From the NCBI GenBank assembly GCA_964019135.1, contig OZ025263.1:25109639-25173638 (forward strand): 64,000 nucleotides of DNA, read 5' to 3'. A program made the position numbers and the translations under genes. Below the pieces are notes generated by a model. It was not told the origin of the DNA. It did not search any database and was given only the letters and a program-made list of their open reading frames with translations. Within the stretch, counting starts at the first letter, position 1; each line of letters begins with the position of its first letter. This DNA is from Arenicola marina (lineage: Eukaryota; Annelida; Polychaeta; Arenicolidae). Below are positions 40,422 through 53,600 of the stretch, piece by piece.

Positions 40422-41065
40422 GACATGGTGTCACCGTCGCCTCGACCCCTGTGTTGGGTGACATTTGCTATCGAGGGGGTTCTCGGACTACAGAATGGTC
40501 AAGTGTTAATTATAGTCTCGGCATATACATCACTTTGCAATAGTATTCAGGACATTTCCCGAATTACCTGGCTGGGTCAAATAGCTACACTAAATGAGTC
40601 TCCGCTGCATATGTGCTTGTGAGATATCGTCGCTTGTTGCTTGGGTGACGTGGGGTCAGGACTGTCTTGACCCCTGTGTTGGGTGACATGGGGTGACGGC
40701 TGCCTTGTCCCTTGCGTTTGGGTGACATGGGGTGGCGGCTGCCTTGACCCCTGTGTTGGGTGACATTGGGTGGCGGCTGCCTCAACCCCTGTGTTGGGTG
40801 AAATGTGGTGACGGTTGACTTGATCTCTGTGTTTGGGTCACATGAGGTGACCGCTGACTTGCCCCCGTGTTGGATGACATGGGGTGGCGACTGCCTTGAC
40901 CACAGTGTTTGGGTGACGTGGGTGGCGGCTGCCTTGAACCCTGTGTTGGGTGACAAAGAGTGACGGCTGACTCGACCCCTGTGTTGGATGACGTGGGGTG
41001 GCGGCTGTCTTGACCCCTGTGTTAGGTGACATGGGGTGACGACGGCCTTGACCCCTGTGTTGCAT
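40422..41065 (+). repeat. 38-bp minisatellite with A insert, unit 2
   Basis: Same as unit 1, with single-base changes only. The A insert occupies about 40,464-40,638. Confidence 0.9.
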
Positions 41066-42619
41066 GCAGTGCCTAGGTTCATATACTGGCTGCCGAACCT
41101 ATCTTACCCCGAGCTCTGGGAGTCTCATTCATGGTGGACAACACGAGGCAATGCCCGCACCTTTAGTCACATGTCCCCTTCTTTCTCACATAGCAAACCC
41201 CATCATTGGCCTAAAGCTTAGCACAGTCAGCTCTAGGAGCTGAGCGGTGATACCCCAACCCAACCAATATCAATAAAACTGTTAAAGCTAATCATGTTCC
41301 CTGACACCGGTGTCCGCCTTGTTTTTGTCAATGCATTCCGTATGCAATTCAAGAGGTTTCTGTATTTTGCCCTCCTTTCTCCAAAGCTTGCTTGTCAGGG
41401 AGGACAGCGACCTAACAAGAACGGCCGAATGTTTAAAGCATGCTCGCGATGTTATAAAAATATAAATCAAACAGGAAACCTATTTATGTGTTCTCGTTAT
41501 ATGGCGTAGCATAAGAAATATTTCTTGTGACAGGCGGTTTTCTATGACGGCTTATTCACCATTCTTCGGGTGGTTCATTTTTCTCCTATCGGCTTTGCAC
41601 AAAACAAAATTAAACCAATCGATCTACTGAAATATGTGAATGCATGAAGAGTGAGTGCCTTCAATTATTGAAAGCTCCTATCTTCTCCGCAAGTCGGAGT
41701 CGAGTCCGTATACATCGTCACGCGGGAGTCACTTTTTTTTGGTGTCACAAGTGTTTAATTCCGGCGCTACCTACATCAATGCTTATGAGCCCCAGGTGGC
41801 TTTAAGAGATACAGACAGAAACCGCTCTTGCCGAGACCCTTCATAGCAGAGTGACTTTAATCCGTTAGTCCGGGTCACTGCGGAGCCGTAAACGTGAGTA
41901 ATGACTTGGTGGGGTGCCACCCTCATAGAGTCACGTGGGCGACCGCTTTCCAAAACGAGGCTGTAATGACCTCTGGCGGAAGTGACCCTGATGTAACGGC
42001 GCTAGTCTCCGACACTAAATCACCGCGACCTTGACGTGACAAGGCAAGGTGGGCGCTGAGGCCGGAAGACGTCTTCCTCCCGGGGGGATGACATCTATGG
42101 TGGAGGGGGCCACCGTTAAGCGGGTGTCAAGGCAATCTAAATTCTAGGCCAGGATTCCAGTTCATGCCGCGTCCATCCATGTTCCCCGGCTCTGGGTGTA
42201 CACCCGGGTGACTCTCTGGTCAACGGTCACGCGGGGCAGTGGGGAACCGGAGTAGGGAGCCGCTTACCACATGAAGTGACGTCAACATGGAACAATGAAA
42301 ACTAAACGCAAGGGTTTATGTGGCGGAAGGGATGTAGATTTGGCGATGACTAATGATAACAGTCATTACTCCGCAACCGGACAGCCGATTAACCTGAAAT
42401 TTTCAATGTAGCTTCGATGATCATAGACACATGTAACAATATGACAAGTACCATTAGCATATATATTGTATGCATTTCAACTATCTGTTTCAATGTTGAG
42501 TTTCCTTATGTGCATCTGGTCATATGTATTAAAGTTCCAGCGAAAGTTGAGTCCGGTTTCTTTTGGGTTGAGACCTGGTTTGAAGCGCTTAAGCCATATG
42601 AATGCTTCCTAAATGCCAC

Positions 42620-42642
42620 AAAAAAAAAAAAAAAAAAAAAAA
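42620..42642 (+). repeat. poly(A) run, unit 2
   Basis: 23 A residues between the same imperfect direct repeats as in unit 1; the right flank here reads GAATGCTTTTCGAATG. Confidence 0.85.
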
Positions 42643-44644
42643 GGAATGCTTTTCGAATGTTATCCTTATCGTCGTCGGAAACAATGAGGGGACGAAAGTT
42701 AAAGGTTTTGAATCTTTTTTGCTGTACGTTTCTAATTTAGAAAATTTGGGATAGGGATAATATGCAATCTTAATTTATATCTGTCCTAATAGAGTCAGAT
42801 AAATGACGTCTCTTACCAAAGTCGCTGCTGAATATCATTTATAGCATAAAAGGCAAATAAAACATGTGACTAATATTGAAGTATAGTATTTAAAAAATAA
42901 GCAAATTTATAGGTGACGCAAAAACAGGAAGTAAAAATAAGTCAACATGTTACTTTGTCTCTCTCATTGCTTTGTCTAGTGTATTTGCGTTTACAACGAG
43001 ATCATCTCAATAAACAAGACAACCCTTCACGAAAAAAGGAGCACGAGCTGAAAGATAAATATGGTATGGAAAGCTAAATATGTATTTTAATTTCGTAGAA
43101 TATTACTCGTTACGTTCAATCATACTACATAGCTGAAATTTCTTCCAATGGCAGCATTTATTGTACAACGCGTCAAATTGTGCAGGAAATTGTGTTCATC
43201 AATAAAAGTGTAATGTGGCATTTATTACGTTACTTCTAGCACAATCCGCATTTATTAATGTACTGTCAGGCAAACTGGGCGAGCGCTCTGGTTGGCTCAA
43301 TCCGTCTACACACCGGATAATCCCAAAAGCGACCATAAAATCGTTGTTACCTCCTACATATCAGCTTCGTCACACGATATACCTGACCGAAGGGCCTGGA
43401 CGGGGAATGGGCCTACTTCGTTTTTATACTAACACCGGATATGACTCTCATGTTGTTTCGTTGGACGTCGGTATCTATTGTTATTTAGCCTTAAGTAATT
43501 GAAGCACGTCAGGCAGGGTAAAACTTTATGTTCTTATTGCGTCCCAGGGGAAATCGAAGCAAAACCGAGGGCACGAAATGAGACATATGTGGAAGAGAGG
43601 ATGTCGTAAGCTATTGATGTGGCCATGAATATTTAATGGATACATAAATGCATGTTTTAATGTCCTTACTACAGAACATATGAGGCGGACAGGTCAATGA
43701 GTACTCTCGCTGGCCACCCGAACTTGCTACCATCCGGAACTACAAAGCATTGATGAAGGGAATGCGTTTTGCTTCAGCGTTTCATCGGGCGGATTGTGGT
43801 TTATACAATTACAAATTTATTACTATTACTATTGTTAATTAGCGAGTGGTTGGTGACTATTAGCGGCGCCCATATTGATCATTACCGTCACTTGTTTATC
43901 ATCATAAACCTCGCTTATGTCCCATTCGCGCGACGGCGTCCCTTTTGCACCGCTAGGACTGGACTAGGAAACTCGAACGAACTCAAATTTGAATTCGAAC
44001 TATCCAACACATTAACACGAACGATCAAAGATATGAACTAAAGTGATCCAAAATGTTAACCCAAACGGTCCAAATTTTTAATTCTAATGATCCAAAAATA
44101 TAGCTGAAAAGGAAAACTGGCCGTTTATTGCACAATGCAAACATTTTTCACCGTTAGAGTTACCCTTGTTTCGCAAACCCTAGGTCATTAGAGTTAACTT
44201 TATGATCAGCATAATGTGACGACTGGCCAAACGTGATTTTGTGTTGTCAGTGACAAACAAGTGTAGAATTTAAAGTGATTCAAATTACAGTTAATTTATG
44301 ATTCTTCTATTCTGTTTATTCTATGGAGGCCATGGTGTCACCTTACCGATGTGTGTTGTAACCTGAATGACATCCAGTATTTCATGGATTTCACAATGAC
44401 TTGCATCGGCATGTATATACTATTACAATAATTGCATAGTTTGTAATTGTGTCTCTGAACACGTTCACAGCACGTCGATTAAACCTAAATACAGAACCGA
44501 TTAACTCCGAGTGCATTTATAATGGTCAGCAAAATGAGGTGAATTGCGATTTAACCTGGCGGCCATGTCAGGGAATCTGGGTAAAGGAGTGACCGGGTCT
44601 TGCAGCCTGTTTGTGCCGGCAGGACTCGCCTAGAGTTCCCGTTC

Positions 44645-45290
44645 TGGTACCCTCTCTGACCCCATCTCTCCTAACTCGCTCCCCCCCCTCCCCTTCATGT
44701 ACCCGCACACCCCTCCACCACACCTCCACCTTGCCATGTTGCCCTTACCCCGGCAGCCTCTTCCCACACGCCATACCCAGGTCCGGCTTTACCTCCCCCG
44801 CCTTCCCGCCCCCCGACAACCTTCCTTCACATGATCTAGGGGACAACGCCCTCGCGCTAGCCTCCACCCCCTCCCCCTCCCCGCCCACTCCCTCGCCTCC
44901 TTTCCTCATCTTCCCACCAGACACTACTCTCTTCCCACTTTGACAATGCACTGCACACCACCAGAGGCCGTCCCTCAGCACTAGGGGCCATTGGAAGCCA
45001 TTGGAAGCATCAGCTGGCAGAGTCGCCATGGCGTGCAGCACCCACTAGCGCCGCGTGGTGGCGCTCAGCAAGCAGCACTGACTCCACAACCCAAACTTCC
45101 CGCACGGTGGCGCTAAGAGCTCTGTTTATTTAATACAGCAAAAATTTCTACGAATGCATGTCTCAATTTGTACAATTATCGGGAGAGGATACTTCCCAGA
45201 TGCTTATATCTGTGAAGGCTATTGATGCGTTGTTCTGCAAATGGATTTCGCAAACGTATCTATATCGGTCAGGAAACACCCCGAATTCAG
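44645..45290 (+). repeat. E5, E6 and S segment missing from unit 1
   Basis: Pyrimidine-rich tract (to about 44,945), E6 (GGGGCCATTGGAAGCCATTG, GCGCCGCGTGGTGGCGCTC) and the first part of S. Homologous to 20,340-20,995, so presence is the ancestral state and unit 1 carries a deletion. Confidence 0.88.
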
Positions 45291-46995
45291 ATGGCGTAAT
45301 GCTCATCGGGTTACGTTTAGGGGTACGTTTAGTCGAAAACGTGGCGCAATAACACCCTAATGTCAGTTAATATCGCGCAAGTACTAATGTTATCCTGTTA
45401 AGCTTTTGTTCCGACGTAAAATCAAATCTTAGCTAATGTTATTTTATCTTTAATCTTAAACAAAACAACTCTTTGTTCTAGTTGCATTCTATTATGTTTC
45501 TATTGAGATCGCCTACGTATATTGTGAACAACGCCTGTGTCTCGGAAAACGTTCAAGGCACGCCGAGCAAAGTTAATATGGACACCTTCAAGTAGCAGTG
45601 CACTTATAATGGTCAACATAATGAGGTGAATTTCCACCTGTACTGGCATCTATCTATCAATCTATCCATTCATCCATTCATCCACCTACCCATCCATCCA
45701 TATATCCATCCATCCATCCATCTAAAACTTCAAAAAGCCGAAGAAGCTATTCGTCCCGCAGTATGTGGCGCCGACGTCGTAAAACTATTTGCGGCGGCAC
45801 GTAAAAATTGAGTATTTTACGCTGGTTAATTCCAAGGAGCAAATGAGGCTCGCAAGCTTAGATAACTTTAACATCAGGGAACAGCAATGGTGGAAGCAAA
45901 AATACGCACGCGGAATGAGCGATAAATGGGGTTTGTGTCTACCCGAGAGGCCGTAACTCTGATACCACCAAGCGCAGTCTGCAGTTTGCATCCAGACCTA
46001 AAAACAAGGCTTCTGGCAATTGATGAGTTCTACGAACAGCATTGTTTTATTCGTCAATGAGGTGTATGTAACAATGCCACGGTCGTTAAGTTGGATGGTG
46101 GTTTGGGAGGCTAAAGAGAACGAGGGGGGAGTGTGCTCTCACGCAATTCAGGTAAACTGACATGGACCCCGAGAAGGGGCCCGTGGGTATAAGATAATGA
46201 AGGGAGAAAAAAGATACACTGAGGCAGAACGGGATAGCTGGCTGGAAGACACACTGTGAGACGCTAGAAGAGCAGAGAAAGATGGAGATATAAGTGGGCA
46301 AAAAGACTGTTGGACCATTGAAAAAGTCAGACCGGCTTCAGGGTATTCAAATAGGTAGAGATGTTAAAGGGAGACGAGGAGAACAAAAGGCCAGACTGAA
46401 AGCAAAAGATATTCTTGAAGGTGGCTATCATATCTGGATGACGCAGTTACAGAGGAACATGTTCTCTCTTGATACAAGTGTACTAACAAGACAATGCAAT
46501 CATTCATTGGCGATAACAAATGTAGGGAAACAAGGAGCACAATAATCGCATTATTTATTGTAGTAACAGAAATATCTTTAAAGCGGCTGTGGCCGACTTG
46601 AGTTTTCTGAAGTTCGACGTTACAGCTCTGGCAATGTACCTAAATGTCATCAGTTTTCTGCGACTGGAGGTGGTAGCACGGATTAACTGCGTGTTTCTGT
46701 GAAATATGCGTCCTGACTTACCTCATGAAAAGGATTCTGGTTGGTCAAGATGGTGGTTAAAGTTCATTACACAATGGCTTTTAATGGAAGAATGCCGTAA
46801 TTGGCAGCCAAATGCGCGATCGCTTTCGGGAGAGTACGGTCGTTTTTCATTGAAAGGGTGGGATTCTGTTCATTGAGATTGTAAATGCCATTTGACCCCA
46901 TCGATGTACTTAGTCACTGCCAGGAAGTATCGATGCGAAAGGAGGGTACAGTATAAAACCAAAGAGTAAATAGTATCATCCCTTTCTCCCAAATA

Positions 46996-47184
46996 ATGGC
47001 CGGTGCGTCTGGATGCGGAGGAGAGGTGGGGTCGTTAGTTACAGTTATGGCCATGGATATTGCTTTCCCTGCGGGGGAGGAGGGAGGGTCGATAGAGGTG
47101 GTCAAGGAGAACGGCTTCTCGGATCACACTTGTATGTATACCTTCGCTGCTTCAGCTGCAGCAATGCCGCTCACACTGAGCTAA
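46996..47184 (+). CDS. 62-codon frame of C module, unit 2
   Basis: Identical translation to unit 1 as far as I can read, with TATA at 46,952 and AATAAA at 47,223. Identity reflects the youth of the array and is not evidence of selection. Confidence 0.25.
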   Translation: MAGASGCGGEVGSLVTVMAMDIAFPAGEEGGSIEVVKENGFSDHTCMYTFAASAAAMPLTLS

Positions 47185-50100
47185 AGCCCCAAGAAATATC
47201 ATCAAAGGTCATGTATCAACTCAATAAAGAATTGATTTATTATAATTGGCGCTGTTCAGTGAAAGCCAAGGCTCTTTGCTCACCCGCGCGTTTTGCTATG
47301 CTTGGCCGCTACGTGGGTGGATAATGTATTGTTACTGGTATTATCGCTCCTTTCTCTTTTGACCTTTATTGTTGTCACAACAGTCTCGGCGGGACGTTTC
47401 CAAGCACCATGAAGAGGGGACCTCGGGTTAATAAAAGACAAAACCCGAGCGAGATGGTTAATAAAGACCGAGAAATAATTCCTGATTCATGTTACACGTC
47501 TTGAACGAAATGATCTCTGTCCTGTGAGAGCGAAAATCTCTGTATCGTGACGTCATCGGAGGATGCATCCCTTTAATGCACTGTCCTCAGGGGATGAATC
47601 TCTGTAGCGTCATCAGCGGATACGTCTTTGCTTAGGGATGTGCTCATGGGATAAATCTGTTTTCGATTTCGGAAGCGTTTTTAGCTTGATCATCAGTTTG
47701 TAAGTTTACATGTTCCTGGCATCACCAAATAGCCAGACTTCAGCCCGTCTTTGGCGGCGGCCAGGACATGATCGGAACCATTGGACTGCAGATTGCAGGC
47801 CGTCTCTGGCTGCGGACAGAGCAGAACATGGTCAGGACCATTGGGTTGCGGACCGCTGATATTACAAAGGGTCTGCGTTGTGCTATCGTGGCCGGCTGCC
47901 GCACCCCTATATACATGGGTGACATGGGGTGACGGACGCCTTGATCCCTGTCCTTGGTGACAGCTGGTGAAGGCTGCCTTCACACATGGGTGGTCATCAT
48001 CAACACAAACCGCTCAGCATTGTCACTGCTTGTACATGATATAGAAGCAGTGTGCTGGTCATAGCAGGGCTACCGTGTGTGAGATAATGGGGTTCATCGC
48101 TGATGAGGCGGAGCTCTGAAGCCAACAAACAGTGTTTAATCACTTGCTGTCATTCATTATATTATCATCAACAGGAAATAAGCTAGATACATTTCTGCTT
48201 CCTCACAGATAGATAGTCGGCTGGAACTATCTATGTCTTTTTTGTAACAACCACGTGTCTCCGGTGTTGGAGCGCTCTAGCCACGGGGCTCAATTATTAA
48301 CCCAGCACGGAATGCCTCTCTGCATGGATTTCAACATATTTCGCGGACGCAGTCGTCCCCTTGATACAAAACCCTCAATGTGTAATATCCTTTTACTGTC
48401 TAGTACTATCGTAACAGACTCCACTGTCACTCTGAGGAGTTAGGGACCTCCGGCAGAAAATTGCGCTTCTATTATTCCTCGTTGTTTCTTGCTTAAATGA
48501 AGAATGGTCACGTGAATCATTGTTGTAATAAACGCATATATAAAATATATAAGACGACAATATCTAGAGCCAAACTTTACAATCTGTAACCGACTGAAAA
48601 ACATGCAATATTTTATTAAGTAGAAAGCAAATTCCTCCCTTTACGACTACACGACGACTAGACAAATTAAAAGAAAAGAAATGTCCTTCCTTTTCCGTCA
48701 CATCTGTGCAATGTCTTGAAAACTAATGGTTTCCTTCTTGGCCTTCATTGCCGACAGACGTCATCTTTTTCACTAATTACATCTGATTACGTGTGTTGTC
48801 AACCCTGGTACCTGTAATTACTTAGACATATGACATCAATACTACCTCTACTTTATTATTCTGCCAATTGACTCAAACAAGTTTCTTGTATTAGTTATTT
48901 ACATAATCATGTGAAAATAATGAACAAGATTTCATATCCATAATGAAAGCAAGACATAACAGTACAGTCCACGGCAGAGGAAGACAAAGTTTGAAACCCA
49001 CAATTGAAGCATAACATATTCATCTCTTAATTAGCATTGGATAACACATAGTGGGTTCCAATTTGTTCTTAGATATACTAAAAGACAAAAATGGTTTTTA
49101 TTCATCCGCCGACTTCGGATAGTTAAATTGAACACGATTTCGTTATTCAAACCCGTGTATTCAAGCAATGTATCATAGATACAATGTAACGCGATGTCAT
49201 TCACTGCATTATATTCTATTAACTGTAATTAATATCAATCAATTCAATTAATGCAATAAGATTGATGCGACCAATCATGTCTCCAGCAATTTCTCTTCAG
49301 CCAATACTGTTCATATATTTATCTTTGACATATATATATCTTTGATATCTTTGATATCTTTGATATATCTTTGACGCCCATTATAAGGCACATACCAATT
49401 GTTCTATCATTCATTGTTTTAGAATTGAGTCTCCTTTAACCGTTGAAACCCAGATCATTTGTTGTCGTTTCTATCCTTTTAGAGTCACTTGTATCCACCC
49501 GCCAATAGACTCCCTTCAGCCCTGTTCTGCTACTTAACCCATCTTGATCCATTCTGCCACGTACAACTTCTTTCCGCCGCTATTACTCGGCCAATCGTCA
49601 TCAACCGCTTAATGAATCTAGTCGTATGATATATAATATCTAGTCGTATAATCGCTTTGCGCCACTGTGCTCAAGCCAATGCTAGCAACCTTTGCTATCG
49701 AGGCGGTTCTCGGACTACAGAATGGCCAACTGGTAAGTATGGCCTCGGCATATACACCACTTAGCAATAGTATTCAGGACATTTCCCGAATGACCTGCCT
49801 GGGTCAAATAGCTACACTCAATGAGTCTCCGTTGGATATGCGCTTGTGAGATATCGTCGCTTGTTGCTTGCGTGACATGGGGTGACGGCTGCCTTGACCC
49901 CTGTGTTGGGTGACATGGGATGACAACTGACCAACAACTTAGTCACTGATACCCCAGCGAACCAATATCAATAAAATCGTATAAATGTCTTCATCTTATC
50001 GCTGTTTCATGACAGCTATCTTCTTTGTTTGTCCAGTACATTCCAAATCCAGCGCATAGGGGTTCTACATTACGCCTTCCTTCACCCCGGCGTGCGTTCC

Positions 50101-50504
50101 AAGGAACCAAATAAACATGGTCGGATATTCATAGAATACTCAGGATGTCATAAAATTAATCACAGAGGGAGACATTGTTATGTGTCCATGTTTTTGGTAA
50201 TAATACAACACGATATTATCGGAGTGATCGCAATGGCCGAAGGGGCTATCCCTCCCGAAGACTGGCGCCACCCATTTGCGGCGGCCAGTAAAAATCGGGT
50301 ATTTTATGCTGGTTAATTTCGCCGAGCAAATGGGGCTCGCAAGCTTAGTTACCCTTAACGGCCACGCGTTACCAATGTGTAGCTTTTGGAGGAGACAGCG
50401 AAGATACCATGGCTGGGCGGAAGTTTCATAATAGGATCAAAATCAAGTGTTTAAGCAATCCATGAGACCCCCGCAAAGTAGTGTTTTATTCGCCAATGAA
50501 GGTG

Positions 50505-50640
50505 TCAGTCTCAGTCTCATTCTCAGTCTCAGTCTCGGTTTTGGTCTCAGTCTCAGTCTCAGTCTCAGTCTTAGTCTCAGTCTCAGTCTCAGTCTCAGTT
50601 TCAGTCTCAGTCTCAGTCCCAGTCTCAGTCTCAGTCTCAG
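50505..50640 (+). repeat. (CTCAGT)n hexamer array, unit 3
   Basis: 136 bp, with the same length and interruptions as unit 1. Confidence 0.95.
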
Positions 50641-53600
50641 CGGGAGATTTCGAAACACCACGCAGAGGGGACTTCGGGTTAGTAAAAGACAAAACCTGAG
50701 CGGGACGATTAATAAAGAACGAAAAACAATACCTGATTCATATTACGCAGTTTGAACTTAATAATCTCTGTAGTGCGATTTCCTGTGAGCATGAGAAATT
50801 CTTGACCGTGACGTCATTGCTGAGATGAATCTCTGTATAGCGATTTCCTCAGGGATGAATATATGCACAACGTATGCCGAGGGGATGATTGTTTGTATGG
50901 TGATGTACTCAGGTTATGAATCTCGTTATTGCAATATCATCAGGACATGAATCCCTTTATTGTGATTTGACTGTCTGCTGCAGGCTTCTGGTGCCACAAG
51001 CGGAAGAATTGCTTCAGGACGACACTGCGAGCGAAATGATGACTACCTGTCCCTCTCGCTCTCTCTAAAACATTATGCGTAAATGCTTGACTGCAGCCAT
51101 ATTTTGTAAATGGGCGAATCTTCCCGAAGGAACGTATTTTAGCTGGTGTGGTGTGGTCTCCACGGACCGCCCACCTACCTGGTGACCCCAGCACGGGGAC
51201 ATACGGCGAACAACCTGCCCGTCTTTGTCACATGTGACAGCTCTCATACAGCTCTCACCCGGTGTCTGCACTTCTTGGAAATACACATTAAACACCCATA
51301 ACTGACGCGCTGACAGACTGAAGCATTTTCGTCTCTCGGTTCTGGTTCCTTACCTAGAATTATAAATTGAGTCTCGTCCCTTATACATATTGGTGAATGA
51401 ATCCGCTTTGATAATTGACCCCAGGTGAGGAAATTAAAGAACTTGATTAAAACAGTTCCGAGAATCTGAACGATGGCTAAATGCAACAACGGGGAAGATA
51501 CCTATCCTGGCGGTGAAGCGTTGCTTGGTCTCTCAGTGGCGTATTTTACTGATATATACGTGTATGCATATATTAATGCCCCTTTCTTACCCTATCCGCG
51601 GGAGGTGTCGTGCTTGTCTTTTACTTATATATCCCCTCTGATGTGATGTGAAGCTGTGGCCCTTAGGCCTGGACTATCACCTTTCAGTGTAGAAGATCAT
51701 GCGAACAGGTATTTAGCCCTTTCCGTTAAGTATGGCGTGAAACATTTCTTAATTGCGTGCATGTGCGCTATCAATGGCGTCATGCGCAACATTTACAACT
51801 ATGGAATACAATCAGCGATTTACAAGCAATATTATCCGAATGGGGACTGCGGGACAAACATCTGACAGCCCGGACGCGGAAACAAGGGTAATATGGACGA
51901 AGGGAGTCCTGCCGATTCATGTCAGGAGAAAGGGCTGATGTGACATTGTATGGGACGGAGTGATGACGTCACGGGTATGGATGTATGGATCGGTTGGCTG
52001 GCGGCCGGCGACGGCTCAGCCTCTGATTTGTGGCCAGAGACACGCGAGAGCTAACCACATGCCACATGCTGAACGTCACTTCGCATCAGTGGACGACAAC
52101 GGGTAGATGCCTCTACCGCCGTACGCCGCGGCGAGCCGCGATCATACGGTCATACGATTATGACCTTGACCTTCCTAGGCTGACATGGTCACAAAGGCGC
52201 CATCGATCAACACTTCCACATCACGATATTCTCGGGGCGGTCACACTGGCCGAAGGGGCTATCAATCATGCAGTCTGTGAAGCCGACGTCGATTGGCGGC
52301 GGCCATGGAAAAACTGGTATTTTATGCTGGTTCATTTCGTCGAGCAAATGAGGCTCGTAAGCTTAGTTAGCTTTGACGCCCCCGCGCTGCCAATGCGTAG
52401 CTTTTTGAGGAGTCATTGAAGACATCATGGCTGGGCGGCAGTTGCCTAATAGTTAGAAACAGTTAAAAAATCGAATCTGGGCAGTGCGTGAACTGGCAAT
52501 GGAGGAAGCCAAAAGACACTCGCATACTGAGCGATAGATGGGGTCTGTGGGGTCCGAGACCGTAACGCTGATACCAACAACCGCAGTATGCAGTTTTCTT
52601 CCAGGCCTAAAACAGGGCTTCGGGCCATCGATGAGTTTTGCGAAAAGCATTGTTTTATTCGCAAATGACGGTATATATAACCATACCATGATCCTTAAGT
52701 TGGATTTTAATTGCTGAGGGTGGTGGATTGGGAGGCTTTAGAGAACAAGGGGGGAGTGTGCACTAGCACAATTCATGTAGACTGACGTGAGCCGACTGAA
52801 CCAAAAGCGATTAGTGACACTGATGGGAGAAAAAAGAAATACGGAAGCGGAATGAAGGAGATATATGTGGGATAAAATACTGTCGGACCAGTGAAAGGCG
52901 CAGACAGGCTTCACTCAGGGTATTGAAATAGGTAGAGATGGTAAAGGGGATGAATCTGCGCTGTCCCCAGGAGATGAATCTCTTTATCGTGACGTCATCC
53001 CAGGATACATCTTTGCATAGCGATGTGCTCATGGAATAAATCTGTTTCCGATTTCGGAAGCGTTTTTAGCTTGATCATCAGTTTGTATGTTTCATGTTCC
53101 CGGAATCACCAAATCGCCAGACTTCAGCCCATCCTTGGCTGCGGTCAAGACATGATCGGAACCATTGGACTGCAGATTGCAAGCCATCCCCCGCCGCGGG
53201 CCAGAACAGAACATGGTCAGGACCATTGAGGTGCAGACTGCTGATAACACAAAGGGCTTGAGTTGCTGTATTAACGTCCTCCCAGCGCCGGTTGGAGCAC
53301 CCCTATACACTTTGGTGACATGGTGTCACGGTCGCCTCGACCCCTGTGTTGGGTGACATTTGCTATCGAGGGGGTTCTCGGACTACAGAATGGTCAAGTG
53401 TTAATTATAGTCTCGGCATATACATCACTTTGCAATAGTATTCAGGACATTTCCCGAATTACCTGGCTGGGTCAAATAGCTACACTAAATGAGTCTCCGC
53501 TGCATATGTGCTTGTGAGATATCGTCGCTTGTTGCTTGGGTGACGTGGGGTCAGGGCTGTCTTGACCCCTGTGTTGGGTGACATGGGGTGACGGCTGCCT

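Larger units (their letters stand above)
36272..49160 (+). repeat. macrosatellite unit 2 (12,889 bp)
   Basis: Same modules as unit 1. Differences seen: an ATCTTTGAT-type expansion near the start, a hexamer array with fewer interruptions (37,616-37,745), loss of a short GAAGCCGATAGATT segment near 41,535 and of about 25 bp near 42,311, and presence of E5, E6 and full S (44,645-45,290). CRE sites at 37,914, 39,069, 40,095, 42,277 and 47,548. Confidence 0.95.
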